Shown: positions 1 through 10,082, numbered from the stretch's first letter. The stretch is 64,000 bases of DNA from Tricholoma matsutake (GCA_026075535.2 AP026543.1:6820001-6884000), one strand, 5' to 3'. Numbers and translations: made by a program. Notes: generated by a model from the sequence alone, not told the origin.

Positions 1-300
1 GTTCTTATCTGGGCCTTGGTGGCATCATCTTGCTCATCTCGTCTCCTCCCCATCTCCCCCCCCTCCTCGTCTCCCTCTCCCTTACCTTCATCTCCCTTTC
101 CCTCATCTCATCTCCCTGCCTCTTGTTCCCACCATCTCGTCCCCTTCTGTGTGCCCTCCCTCTTATTCCTGCCACCACCATCATCATCATCAACAACACC
201 CATCCACCCCATGAGCAGTTGCTCATGGGCATGGGGAGGGTGCTGGGGTCATGTTCCTAGGTGGCGCCATCGTCAGTGACGTGGGGGGTGCATACCTGGC
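1..300. repeat. Pyrimidine-rich low-complexity DNA, family N fragment
   Basis: The first 190 bases are built from CTC/TCC/CATC runs and have no coding logic. At 210-227 there is a palindromic core, CATGAGCAGTTGCTCATG. The same core, degenerate, recurs several times inside insert N (around 40650, 40990, 41631 and 42006), set in similar CCACCCC... and TGGTTGGGGGTGCTG contexts. I read this stretch as a piece of another copy of N that runs off the left edge of the window. Confidence 0.5.
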
Positions 301-307
301 TTGTGTA

Positions 308-737
308 TCCTCATTTTGGGCTTATGGTAGTGGTATGAACCTGTAAAATATGTAATTAGTATAATTGAATATGAAAGAAACAGAAGAAAAAACTTACTGG
401 GCCATGTTGTACATGAGGTGGCTTGGCTGTAGTGTCCTCATTTTGGGCTTATGGTAATGGTATGGACCTGTAAAATATGTAATTAGTATAATTGAATATG
501 AAAGAAAAGAAGAAAAACTTACAGGGCCCAAACAATGCTTGGCATCATTTGGGCCATGTTGTACACAAGGTGGCTTGTCCATAGTGTCCTCATTTTGAGC
601 TTATGGTAGTGGTATGAACCTGTAAAATATGTAATTAGTATAATTGAATATGAAAGAAAAAGAAGAAAAACTTACAGGGCCCAAACGATGCTTGGCATCA
701 TTTGGGCCACATTGTGCATGAGGTGGCTTGTCTGTAG
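308..737. repeat. Tandem repeat, three units of 127-152 bp
   Basis: Units begin with TCCTCATTTTGRGCTTATGG at 308, 435 and 587. The first unit is about 25 bp shorter because it lacks the segment CAAACRATGCTTGGCATCATTTG. Each unit ends in a GTGGCTTG...GTAG stretch. The inner segment contains GGGCCCAAA...TTTGGGCC, an inverted repeat that could fold. Related text (ACTTACAAGGGGCCCAAATGATG) occurs near 42350 in insert N, so this array belongs to the same repeat family. Confidence 0.8.
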
Positions 738-948
738 CCATGGGTGCTGGATGTCATTGTTGTCATTGTCATTGTTGTTGTTGTCCAGTAGTGGTGGTAA
801 GGGGGAGGGAGGGAGGGAGGGAGAGGGGCTATTGTCATTGATGGTGGTGGTGAGAGGAAGAGTGATGAGCTGGCAATGATGTGGCTGTGTGCTTTGTCAT
901 ACACAGCCATGTGAACAGTACCTAGAGCTATTAGCAAGCCCCCCTGGT
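738..948. repeat. TTG/GGGA simple-sequence region
   Basis: Short simple repeats follow the tandem array: TTGTTGTCATTGTCATTG runs (about 755-785) and (GGGA)n at about 800-825. No gene is supported here. Confidence 0.5.
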
Positions 949-950
949 AT

Positions 951-1040
951 GACCACTTGGTCTAGTGGTTATATTGTCTGATTTGTTGACTCTTGTTGAT
1001 ACTCTGGCTATGGGTTCAATTCTCACTGGTTTCATTTTAT
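951..1040 (+). repeat. tRNA-like sequence, possible SINE head
   Basis: An A-box-like TGGTCTAGTGG (958-968) and a B-box-like GGTTCAATTCT (1013-1023) lie in the order and roughly the spacing of an RNA polymerase III internal promoter. No full cloverleaf with paired acceptor arms can be drawn, so this is not a functional tRNA gene. It is followed by AT-rich sequence and then short GGGGATTCCT direct repeats (about 1061-1105). A tRNA-derived SINE head is the best reading, but no poly(A) tail or target duplication is evident. Confidence 0.35.
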
Positions 1041-1328
1041 TATTCCTAATTAATTAGCAGGGATTCCTGGTACACTCAGTTCTGGGGATTCCTGGGGATT
1101 CCTGGGAATCCCTTCAATTCTACCAGAAATCCTCCTGAACTGGGAAGAACTGGGATGAGCCATTTCAGGGGACATTGGCTGGGTTATTATTCCTCCTGGA
1201 TTCCTGTGGATTCCTCCAGGAATATGTGGCTAAGTGTAAAGAGCTCATGTTGGCAGTGCCACTGAAATATTTCAGGAAGGCTTTCTGCACATTAGTGTCT
1301 CATAACCATGCAGCAGCTTCTCATGAGT

Positions 1329-1735
1329 TCATGTTGTATAAGACTCCACTGCTTGGGAGTTTTCTTGCTGCAATGCAGTGAGGGTATTGTTAGCACTGTT
1401 TTTATCTTTTTGAATGAGGATTTGTCTGTCCAAGCATTCTCCCCTTGCAACTACTTCACTGTTTTCTGGATTTGTTGGTTGTTGTGTGATCATTGCATAT
1501 GTTGTTAGGGTCCATTTCAACACTGGTGTTGCTTTGCTTGTAGACTCCATGGTTTTTTCCATGACTTTGTGTGTGGCTTGGGTGAGCTAGTTGGCAGATT
1601 CCTGGAAACCATCAGCAAAATAATAGAGATGCCAGAGGTGTCTCCTATAGCTATGGTGGAGGCTGCTGCTAGGATTGTGTGACTGACTACAACAGGTGTG
1701 ACTACTGGAGTAGGTGCCCACACACCCTACTCCAT
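1329..1735 (-). pseudogene. Non-LTR retrotransposon ORF1 fragment (Tad-like), 3' part
   Basis: On the minus strand two overlapping frames (1517-1735 then 1329-1562) read as one damaged helical protein. They contain VVTPVVVSHTILAAAST and later VVARG...DRQILIQKDK..AN. The RQILIQKDK core is a motif I associate with ORF1 proteins of basidiomycete non-LTR elements; that recognition is from memory and not a search. The frame changes once near 1550 and then stops. No AP-endonuclease or RT of this element is in the window. It is probably the downstream part of the ORF1 whose N-terminal part lies at 4141-4479 and 11930-12172. Confidence 0.5.
1637..1735. repeat. Direct repeat copy 1 (about 95 bp)
   Basis: GTGTCTCCTATAGCTATGG and the following 80 bases recur at about 4006-4130 with a few substitutions and an extra 25-30 bp. 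Both copies encode the same ORF1 stretch on the minus strand and both end in GGTGCCCACACACCCTACTCC. The copies flank about 2.3 kb of sequence unrelated to ORF1. Confidence 0.75.
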
Positions 1736-3046
1736 CTGCCCACCTCCAAAAAAGGTGACATCCTCATTGCCACTGGAAGAAAACAAAAGAAAAAGCTGAA
1801 TGCAGAACAATAGGTATAGGAATAATATAAACAATGTGACAAAAAAAACTCTATGGGTGATAAACAAAACAAAAGGGACTCAACATGGAGGTACCCATCC
1901 CAGAGCCTGAAGAGCCTGACTTAAGTCAGCAAGGCAGGGGTCATGATCCCAGTCCAGCATCAAAACTGGAAGGACAGGTTGAAACCAAGGAGGAAATAGT
2001 GGGGCTGGATATGAAAACTTTTGAGACTGCAAAAAAGAATATGGTGGGGCTGGGGCTTGTCATCACCTCATTCATTGTCACAGGGTTCTGAATGGCTGTG
2101 GGTGGCTGGTCCTTAGACATGAGAGGTCTCAGGGTTGTGTACAAGGCACAGTGGGCAACAATACAGTGTCATCAGCCCAGTCAAAATGCAGGGGTACAGG
2201 TGCTGCATGCATCAGTACGGAGCTCAGGGGGGGTGGAACAGGTGACAGGGGCCACAAAATGGTGGCAGTGGGGAGCTCAGATGTGTCAGTGGCCATGGTA
2301 GATGGGGGTGGTCACAAAACAGCTTGTTTATGGGGTTTCTGAGGGGAGCAGGGCAGGTATGGCAGGGCCTGGGGGTGTTTTGAGGGTTCTGGAAGGTTGT
2401 TCCATCATTTCAGAGCTGTGGGCTGTGATCCTGAATAGGGCAGGGCAGGGCAGGGGAGTAGGCCATTGTTGATGATGATGTGGTGGTCATGCTGGGTGGT
2501 TTGGGGTTTTTGATGAGAGTGTGGGGGCCAAACTGGGGGGAGCTGGGTCATTTGGGAGGGGTCCTGGACTGTCGTTGGGGTTAGTTGGGCTGGCAGCATC
2601 ATTTTGTTGAGCAAATGATGTGTTCTGACAAATGTATCTTCTCATCCTCACATAGCTCCATTGTCCAGGCTGCAGACCATTGTGGTACATTGTTTACTTC
2701 ATGTTGATTGTCCTCCTGCTTGGGGGGTGCTTCCTGGGTGCTAGAAATGGCCCTAGACACCATTTTAGAGGTGGTGGTAGCAGGGGTCACTGCCATTGTT
2801 GGCAATGACATAGCGATGACACTGTGGGGTTCAGGACATGAGAGGGGGGGCTGCAGGCTTATCAGGGGGGCTGTAGATCTTTCAGGAAGCATTTGCTATC
2901 ATCTAGACAGCACTGGTCATTGTTCTAGGGTACTACCAACATTCTTTGTCATCACTGGCAGCTGTGATGTGGCAGCGGCAGTGGGTGGCAGAGGGGGGCT
3001 GGGCAGTCTGCTGGGGGGCCATGGGTCAACCTGGGGGCAAGTGCCA

Positions 3047-3907
3047 TCATTTGCAAGGTGTTGGCAGTTGTTTTGGAGCTGGAGGGGAGATGGTGATGGC
3101 AGTTGTTGACAGTATTGGCGTTGTTGCTGGGGGCTGTGCAAGCATCATCAGCAATGACATGGCAGTGTCAACAGATGAATTGAGGTGTGTAACAGGAGTG
3201 GTGAGGTTGTTCTCAGTTTGGGTGGTTGCCTCTGTAGTTTGTGTAGTAGTTTGCATGCTAAATTTGATGCAGAGTGTCATCTGTGCATTTTTCAGTGAGG
3301 TAGGTCCTTTGTTGTTGGGGGGCTCCATTTGTAGGGAGGTGCACAAATGCTCAGGGGCTGGGTTGGTCTGCATGGCTGGCTCAGAAGTTGTCGTGGTGGC
3401 TTGCATAGGAGTGCCACAGGGTTTGGTGTTTGTCTGCTTTGCTATCCACCGTTTGCATTCATCATTTATTCCACCTTCATGTGCCTCATCTAGTCTCTCC
3501 TGCACCTCTTTGCCCCATTGCTTGTAAGCCTGCATGTAGCCTGCTTGAAAACCATGTGCAAATCACTTGTTCTGTAAATCTTGCATGCTTGGGGGTGACC
3601 ATTTGTCATCCAAATGATCTAAAGTGTATTTTATTAATTTTTTAAGAAGGTGGCTCACATTGTTTGCAGTGCATTCCTCTGTGGTCATGAACAGGAGGTC
3701 GAGGGAAGCTGTTCCTGTACTAATAATGTCCATTTTCAGGCTTCTGTAAGTTCTGAGGCTGGTGAAACTGGGGCTGGGGCTGAGACTGTAACTGTAACTG
3801 GGGCTGGGACTACTGGGACTAAGACTGGGACTGGGACTAGGGACCTGAGAGCTGGGAACTGAGTCTCTGACCAAGCAAGAATCTGGATGCGCCATGATGT
3901 GGCACAC
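3047..3907 (-). pseudogene. Unknown protein fragment with one in-frame TGA
   Basis: Reading minus from 3907, the frame passes a Ser/Pro-rich segment, a helical segment (VSHLLKKLIKYTLDHLDDKW), then TGA at 3563-3565. It continues in the same frame as FAHGFQAGYMQAYKQWGKEV and a Lys/Glu-rich helix, ending in a long Thr/Gln/Pro-rich tail to 3047. Continuity across the TGA argues that this was one protein of at least 280 residues, broken by a single opal codon. The Ser/Pro segment coincides with the ACTGGG repeat at 3755-3860. I do not recognise the family. Confidence 0.45.
3755..3860. repeat. ACTGGG/ACTGTA microsatellite-like repeat
   Basis: Degenerate hexamers (GGGGCTGGGACT, ACTGTAACTGTA, GGGACTGGGACT) are repeated. 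They encode Ser-Pro repeats on the minus strand of the unknown protein above. Confidence 0.7.
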
Positions 3908-4140
3908 GATAATGAGGCAATGCTGAGTGGGCCAAAGGCAGGATAGTGAGAATCAAGCAGTGCACGAGTCAAAGCTCACTCTCATCACCAAGATGGAGAT
4001 GCTGGAGGTGTCTCCTATAGCTATGGTGGAGGCTGCTGCTAGGATTGCATGACTGACTACAGCAGGTGTGACTACTCTACTGACTAAGTCACATGACTAC
4101 TGGAGTAGGTGCCCACACACCCTACTCCAATAATCCATCT

Positions 4141-4479
4141 TACCTGTGATCATCTTTGCAGCCTCTCTGATGTGTTCTACTGCATCTCACATGTTTTCCA
4201 CACTTGCCCCAAGGGATTCTACTTGCTGTTCTATATTCTTTTTGACCATATTGGTGATGCTGTTGGCAATATGTAGACCATATTCATCTTCCATTAAGAA
4301 TGTGACCACCCTAATGCCATCCATCACCAGCTTTGGCATTTTGATGTTAATGCTGAACTGTAACAGAACAAGAGAAAGAATGTACATGTCTATTTGCTTA
4401 CTGGGTAGGAGGTAGTCCCCTGCCATAAGGTAGTCAATCACTTGCTCCTTTCATTTTACTGCTGTGTTTGTGTCATCAG
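4141..4479 (-). pseudogene. Non-LTR ORF1 fragment, part downstream of element A
   Basis: Minus-strand frame with DYLMAGDYLLPSKQIDMYIL, then a long helix ending ENM..AVEHIREAAKMITG. At its upstream edge the frame joins exactly, across element A and its 5-bp target duplication, to the frame at 11930-12172: ...RKEIEDAD | DTNTAVK(TGA)KEQVIDYL... The TGA probably replaced an Arg codon. A was therefore inserted into this coding sequence. The helical, RT-less character and the RQILIQKDK motif further down suggest non-LTR ORF1; this is inference. Confidence 0.5.
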
Positions 4480-5194
4480 TGTTAAGACTATAGGTCTTTA
4501 ACTCAGCCTTGGCTTCGTATGTCACAGTTGGATGCTCTCCAACTGTATCGGTATCGCACTAGGAGGCTTTCCTAGTGTATCGGGCTTCTGGCCTTCACTT
4601 GGGTACTTCCTCAAGTTGTTACGGCTATCCATACTCAGAGGCTTTCTGAGTAGACCGTCAGTTCATGTATCACAGTTGGAGGCTTTCCAACTGTCGAGTT
4701 TGAGTTATCACAGCTAGGGGCTTCCTAAGCTGTTGAGTGTTCTGGTTGAGTCTAAGACTGTTGATTGAATTAGGTCAAGCTAAGGAATACAGGCAGTATT
4801 ACTGTAGCTTATATATGGTTCAGAGAATGTCTATGGTCCAATTGGAATACAAGATCCTTGTCAAGTAAATATAGAAGGAACAATAGAACAGTAAGCCTCA
4901 TGCCTAGCATGAGGCGTCCGATGTCACGGAGTGCTGCAGCGCAGCATGTCAAAGAACAATAGCAAATAACCCTCATGCCAAGCATGAGGCATCCGATGTC
5001 ATGGATCTGATATCAAGGGTCCGATGTCAAGGAGTCCAATGTCACAGAGTCTGACGTCACAGAATACTGCGGTGCAGCATGTTGATCGACAGGAGTCAGG
5101 TCAAGGGGGTGTCTCCATTGGAAGGGAGTCGTGTTGTGTCAGAAAGGAAAAATGAAGTGCCCGGTCTTGCGGGTCCAGATAACGAATCGTAACA
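4480..5194 (-). repeat. Element A 3' LTR (715 bp)
   Basis: Starts TGTTAAGACTATAGG, ends ATCGTAACA on the plus strand. In element sense it has a U3 with CCTCATGCC/GGCATGAGG hairpins and GATGTCA repeats, a TATATAAG-type TATA box near 4808-4815 (here TATATATGG on plus, altered), the predicted transcript start near 4783, and a hairpin array at 4524-4733 in R/U5. Equal length to the other LTR shows a simple pair. Confidence 0.95.
4524..4733 (-). promoter_or_regulatory. Array of six RNA hairpins in R/U5
   Basis: Successive inverted repeats with nearly the same loop: ACAGTTGG/CCAACTGT (4524-4546), CACTAGGA/TCCTAGTG (4557-4577), ACTTG/CAAGT (4597-4616), TACTCAGA/TCTGAGTA (4632-4652), ACAGTTGGA/TCCAACTGT (4672-4694), CAGCTAGG/CCTAAGCTG (4710-4731). 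Loops read GGCTT or a close variant on plus (AAGCC in element sense). They fall downstream of the predicted transcript start, in the leader RNA. Confidence 0.75.
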
Positions 5195-5213
5195 TCACCC
5201 TCTCTCTATCTTT
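5195..5213 (-). promoter_or_regulatory. Element A polypurine tract
   Basis: In element sense AAAGATAGAGAGAGGGTGA lies directly before the 3' LTR. An uninterrupted purine run at this place is the standard plus-strand primer of LTR retrotransposons. Confidence 0.8.
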
Positions 5214-5254
5214 GAAGTCACTGACTTCGATCAAAATCTCTTTCTCCTCCCTAG

Positions 5255-5739
5255 TCAGGAGGTGGGGTGGGGTCGTGGGGTTTGAGGGAATTGGTTAAAG
5301 TGCAGCAGTATTCCCAACTCTCCGTGTTCTCCAAGCAGGAGCCTCTTCACCAGGCTATATCTGCTCTCATCATCATAGTGGGTATTCCACTGCAGGTCGA
5401 TCCATAGGGGTCTGCTCACACCCGCCAGTGGCCTCATACCAGGGGGAAGCCCTATCCAGTCGATGCAGAAGTCCTCTGAGATGTAGTCTTCCCCATCTCG
5501 CTCTTCCTCATAAACACCACTCTTCATATTGGGTCCTCACCCAGGTGTAGTCCGCCTTCGTGCTCCTCCAGGCAAAGAGGCAGCATTTGGGACAGGTTGA
5601 GGACATCCTTCTTATCCAGTCGTCCCTTGTTATCCAGAAGGGAATCCCATGCAGGCATACCCATGAGGGTCTGCCTGGGAGTATGTTCATCAGTGGTCGT
5701 TGGTCGATGACCGTTTGCCCAGTCCTTGCTGGAGTTCAT
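5255..5739 (-). pseudogene. Element A extra ORF after chromodomain (ORF3), unknown
   Basis: Lies between the integrase/chromodomain stop (TAG at 5817) and the 3' LTR. ATG at 5737-5739 opens a frame with LMGMPAWDSLLD, DKKDVLNLSQMLPL and EEHEGGLHLG. It stops at 5524, and the rest continues in other frames (5508-5690, then 5255-5527 with FCIDWIGLPPGMRPL and LWIDLQWNTHYDDES). Element C has the same protein at 30869-31338 with DKKSILNLPEMLPL and LWNDLQWNTHYDEES. Conservation across two diverged families indicates a real, once-selected third protein. I know no domain for it. In A it is frameshifted near 5520-5530. Confidence 0.65.
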
Positions 5740-5816
5740 GGTAGGTGTAGTGTTGATGGAGGGGGGAGCATCCTGTGGTTTCTTCGGTTTGGTGGGTGTT
5801 TTCAGTCTTGGGGGTT

Positions 5817-6338
5817 CTACAGCTGTCGTTGCTGTTTATATCCCCCTAGGATTGTCTTGGCATGTTTCAGGTTTCCCCTGGGCTCCCATGAGTTCTCCGA
5901 GGTCGGGTATCTGACCCACTTCACTAAGAAGTGCATGGTCCTTCCTTTCTTCTTATGTCCGATGATCGCTTCCACTTCATATTCCGATTCGCCTTCTATC
6001 AGATCAGGCGACGGTTCTGGGAAGTTTGGTCTATGTGTCTCGGTTTCTTTATATGGGGAAAGGAGTGCTGCGTGGAACACCGGGTGTATCTTCCATTGTT
6101 CTGGCAACTTCAGTCGGTAGGAGAGTGGGCTCAGGACCTCCTCAATAGAGAACGGTCCTTCTCTTTTCGGTGCGAGCTTCTTTGTTTGGTGCATCATTTT
6201 GAGGTTCTTCGCTTCTAGCCACACTCTGTCTCCTTCTTTGAACGGGGTGAAGTGCCTTGTCATTCTTTCCGCCATCATTTGTCTGGCCAACTCGTGAGTT
6301 GCCTTCGCTTCATCTTGGGCCCATTGCAATGCAACTAT
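5817..6338 (-). pseudogene. Element A integrase C-terminus with chromodomain
   Basis: Element-sense continuation of pol after an opal codon at 6339-6341. It begins IVALQWAQDEAKATHELAR, then FKEGDRVWLEAKNLK, the GPF region (KREGPFSIEEVL) and WKIHPVFHAALLSPY, typical of the Gypsy integrase tail. It ends with a chromodomain: YEVEAIIGHKKKG....FLVKWVRYPTSENSWEP.GNL. The aromatic residues and the W-x-Y-x(4)-NSWEP signature are present. Chromodomains of such integrases bind methylated histone H3 and steer insertion to heterochromatin (family knowledge). Stop TAG at 5817-5819 is not an opal codon and is probably the true end of pol. Confidence 0.85.
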
Positions 6339-7403
6339 TCATTTTTCTATGGCCAGTATGTTTGTCTTCAGGTAGGGGAGTGGGATCGCCTTGGGCTCAT
6401 AGCCCATCATGAGGTAGAACGGGGAGTTCTTCTGTATGGAGTGCGTCCTCTGGTTATGTGTGAACTCCGTGGTTGGGAGGAGGTGCTTCCAGTTCTCCTG
6501 GTTGTTTGAGCAGAAGATCTGTAAGTATATTTCCACTTCCTGGTTCACCCATTCTGTCTCCCCATCGGTCTGGGGGTGGTATGCTGTGCTCATTGCCAGC
6601 TTGATTCTGAGCAGTCTTCCTAGCTCCTGGAACAGCTGCGAGGCAAATCTGGGATCTCTGTCAGAGATGATCTTGTCTGGGAGGCCGAATCGTTTGTAGA
6701 CATTGTCTAGGTAGAGGGTGGCCGCTCCCAATGCATCTATCATTTTCCTGCAAGGGATAAAAATTACCCCCTTCATAAGCCCATGGTCTACCACGACCAT
6801 GAGTGCATCATAACCATCGGACTCTGGCAAGTCAGTTATAAAATCTGTCGTCACCATCGCAAATGGTCTCGTTGCTTCGGATTTGATTGGTTGCAGTGGG
6901 GGTGTCATCAGGTGGGTATTGACCTTCATTTGCTGGCATGTGGCACATCCAGCGACATAGTTTTTGATGTATGTCATCATTCCTGGCCACCAGTAGTCCC
7001 TCCTGATTATTTTGGTAGTCTGCCATTGTCCCGGGTGTCCGCTGGTTACTCCTTCATGGTACTTTTGCACCAGCTTCTTCTGTAGATCTCTGTTGTTCGG
7101 GATGTAGCATCTGTCTCGGAAAAATAGAAGGCTGTCCTCTATTTTCCAATCTTCCAGTGCCGACTTTATTGGTGGCATTCCCTTGGTCTTTAGCGCCTCA
7201 ATTGCGCTCTTCACCAGGTCGTCTTTCATGATACTCCCTGCAAGTAAATCATGCATTTCAGTATCAATGAATTTCACAAATACTGTTTCTGGCAGCATCA
7301 TGACATCTTCATTATCATTGTCTTCTTCCGGTATGTGATCCACTCTCCGTGATAATGCGTCGCTCTGTACCATCTGTGATCCAGGCACATGGACAATTTG
7401 CAA
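6339..7403 (-). pseudogene. Element A integrase (zinc-binding and catalytic core)
   Basis: Starts in the end of RNase H ([18 protein letters not shown]). The HHCC zinc module follows: H-E-G-V-T-S-G-H and later C-A-T-C. The core has VTTDF (first Asp), ISDRDPRF (second Asp) and TDGETEWVNQEVE (Glu), so the DDE triad is intact. A following frame ends at TGA 6339-6341, where element C has an Arg (AGA). Read-through restores the chromodomain. Length and order fit Ty3/Gypsy integrases. The protein is inactive only because of opal breaks. Confidence 0.9.
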
Positions 7404-7985
7404 GTCAAATTCCGATAGGAATAGGCTCCATCTTGCCTGTTGTCTGTTCAGTTTCTGTGCCGTTCAGAAGTATGTCAAGTTCTTGTGGTCCGACAGGATT
7501 ACCACCGGGTGTTCTGAACCCATTAGGTAATGTCTCCAGGTCTCTAGCGATCATATTATCGCTAGTAACTCCCTGTCGTAGATCTCGTAGTTCCGTTCTG
7601 TTGGTGTTAGCGCATGCAATATATATCTGCAAGGGTGCCAGTCCCCATTCATATCCCTCTGTCTCAGCACTCCTCCTGTCGCATGTTTTGAGGCATCTGA
7701 TTCGATCATGAATGGTTTCATTGGGTCTGGCATTAGCAGTACCGGTGCTTCTGCAAATTTCCTTTTCAGCATTTGCAAGGCCTGTTTGCATTCCTTTGTC
7801 CAGTCAAACACTTTGTTCTTCTTTGTCAGTTCATTGAGTGGTCTGCTTGTCTCTGCAAAATGTCCAATGAATTTCCTGTAGAAATTCCCAAATCCCAGGA
7901 AAGATCTGACTGCTTTTACGTTTGTCGGGGTTGGCCAATCTTGTATACCTGCCAGTTTCGTGTTGTCCATGGCAATTTCATTGGG
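7404..7985 (-). pseudogene. Element A RNase H
   Basis: Continues from RT after the TGA at 7986-7988. [20 protein letters not shown] is the RT thumb/connection; [18 protein letters not shown] is the RNase H start with its Asp; [12 protein letters not shown] carries the catalytic Glu. Two further opal codons break it: 7551-7553 (element C has CGA, Arg, at the same place) and 7464-7466 (LTYF-TGA-TAQKL). The rest (KLNRQQARW) joins the integrase segment. Frame is preserved throughout. Confidence 0.85.
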
Positions 7986-8949
7986 TCAGATGATTAGACC
8001 CAAGAATTCCACTTTGTGGACGTCGAACTTGCATTTCTCCAGTTTCAGGTATAGGTCGTTCTCTGCCAGTCTTTGCAGTACCCTCTTTGTCCTTTCCTGG
8101 TGTTCGTTCTGATCCTTGGAGAATATCAGGATGTCGTCCATGTAAATCATGAGCCATCCTTCTCCGATCATATCACAGAATAACTCATTCATCATCACCT
8201 GGAAGGTCGCCAGTGAGTTGCATAATCCAAAGAACATCACTGTTGGTTCGAACAGCCCTCGATTTGTCTTGAAGGCTGCCTTCCATTGGTCTCCGTCCTT
8301 GATTCTGACATTGTGATATCCCCACCGGATGTCCAGTTTCGTAAACCACCTCACCCCTCTTAGTTTGTCCAACAGGTCTCCTACCAGCGGCAGCGGGTAG
8401 GTGTTCTTGATCGTTCCGTTATTCAAGTACCTATAATCTTGACAGGGCCATAGCACATCCAAATCCTTCTTTGCAACGAAGAAGAATGGCGACGCCATGG
8501 GTGATTTCAATGGTCGAATGTATCCTTTCTTCAGGCTCTCATCGAGAAACTCATCAAGTTTCTTTTGTTCTGCCGGTGACAATGGGTAAACCCTGCAATC
8601 TTTTGCCATAAAGTCCATTTTCAGTTCGATCGCATGATCCCAGGGTCTTGATTCTGGGAATCTCTCCGATGCTTCTTTTTCAAATATCCGCCAGTACTCC
8701 CTGTACTGTTCGGGGAGTAGTTCATCCAGGGTCCTTTGTTCGGGTTCTCCTTCCTTCTTGTGTGTTAGGTGTTGTGAGACCGATGTCTTTGCCCTGATCC
8801 AGATATTTTGTCTGTAAGCATATCGCGGTGATCCTTTTGCCTTTATGATCCGAGAGATTGTCTTCGTCATCTGAGAATATCTGTATCTTGGTTCATCATA
8901 TTCCTCCATCAGCGGTGTCTTTAGCTGGTTCAAATATTCCAACGACGGG
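7986..8949 (-). pseudogene. Element A reverse transcriptase
   Basis: Domain order is canonical: [91 protein letters not shown], and the catalytic [12 protein letters not shown]. The YMDD box is intact. It is bounded by TGA at 8956-8958 upstream (element B has CGA there) and TGA at 7986-7988 downstream. Family: Ty3/Gypsy (Metaviridae) RT. LWPCQDYR has Trp where C has Gln and B has a stop; all three fit decay of one Arg codon. Confidence 0.92.
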
Positions 8950-9492
8950 TTCTTCTCAGATGTAGGTGATCAGTAGCTTGTCGTCCTCGATCCTCAGTTT
9001 GGGTGTCTCTTTCGGTTGTTCCATTGCCTGTTCCGTTGCCTGTTCGTGGTTTGCCTGTGCTGGGTTTTCCTTCCCAGTGTCTTCTTCATCTTGTGGCCCA
9101 ATGGGCTCCGCATATTGAAGAGTCGTGATTGCAATCTCTTTGTCATTGATTTCTTCAATCGTCACTTTTCTTGTCTCGATGGGCATCTTGCTTTTCTTTC
9201 GTTCTTCGTGGAGGACTCCTCCCATCAGTTTCGCCTTGGTGACAACTCTTTGGCATAGCTCTTGGCATTCTTCTTTTGCCAGCTCTGCTTTCTTGTCTTC
9301 CAGGGCTATCTTTTCCCTTTCTTTCGCGACTATTCAGGCTACTGCCAGTCATCCTTCTTCTTTCTTGGTGGCCAGTTTCTCTAGCTCTCTGGTGGCTACC
9401 TTTTTCCATCGTGCTCGTTCTTCCTTGGCAGTCTTCTTCTTGAGGGCAAGCCTTTCTTGATCTCTAGCGATGATGCCTCAGCACCATGCCTG
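8950..9492 (-). pseudogene. Element A charged linker between protease and RT
   Basis: A Lys/Glu/Arg-rich helical region of repeated 20-27-residue units (WKKVATRELEKLATKK, IVAKEREKIALEDKK and similar). It is followed by PIETRKVTIEEINDKEIAI and a Gln/Glu-rich stretch, then DDKLLITYI and TGA at 8956-8958. Further opal codons lie at about 9330-9360 and at 9493-9495. Elements B and C have the same kind of linker. Confidence 0.6.
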
Positions 9493-10082
9493 TCATTCTT
9501 CTTTTGTCATGTCAAGGGGGTTCTTCTTATTTTTGGTTCCCCTTCGGCGCCATGACAGGTGTTCATCGTCGGTTTTCTTGGTCAGTACCCTACCAATAAG
9601 GGTTCTTCCTCTTCCATATGAGAATTCAGGATGGGTCTTGTTGTTCGGCCTGAATTGGAAGGTTCCAATTTTCCAGTCGATTACTGGATTGATTCTTCTG
9701 AGCCACGGCAAGCCCAAGATGACCGATTCCTTTCCCAGTCCTGCAATGAGGAAGGTCATCAGGAAGGTTCTTCCATTGATTGTCAGGAGTTCCCTGGCAT
9801 AGTGGGAAATCTCCCCTTTCTTGTTTGGGGTTCCATCCACATTCCTGACCTTGATCACCTTCTCCAGGGGGTGCAGCTCAAATCTGCTGCTCTCCATGAA
9901 TTCATGACTCATGAATATCCCTCCCGCTCCAGAGTCGAGTAGGGCTTCGGTTTCAATGGCTTTCCCTCTGCCTGCTCCTAGCACTTTGATATCTAAACGC
10001 ATAGATTGATTCTTCAAAGTGGCTAGTAGTACAGAGCAGACAGAGAGTTTGGTGGTACCTGGCATTGAGGCAGGCCACCTCT
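9493..10082 (-). pseudogene. Element A aspartic protease (start of pol frame)
   Basis: In the pol frame, entered by a predicted -1 shift at 10086-10092. MPGTTKLSVCSVLLATLKNQ leads to the active site ALLDSGAGGIFMSHEF, then VRNVDGTPN and the second motif VILGLPWLRRINPVIDW. One DSG site per monomer fits a homodimeric retropepsin that cleaves Gag and Pol. The frame ends in TGA at 9493-9495, where element B has CGA (27481-27483). Confidence 0.9.

Larger units (their letters stand above)
1740..3990. mobile_element. 2.3-kb insert between duplicated ORF1 segments
   Basis: Sequence between the two direct repeats interrupts the non-LTR ORF1 reading. It is rich in GGGG/CAGG runs and its minus strand carries part of an unknown protein (3047-3907). 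No terminal inverted repeat or poly(A) tail is clear. Long flanking duplications suggest either a tandem duplication with intervening sequence, or an insertion with a long target duplication. Confidence 0.4.

Noticed and set aside
951..1040. Functional tRNA gene
   Set aside because: No paired acceptor stem or complete cloverleaf could be drawn; only box-like motifs.
5560..6120. Long plus-strand ORF opposite the chromodomain
   Set aside because: It is the antisense shadow of integrase and ORF3; no domain or codon logic.
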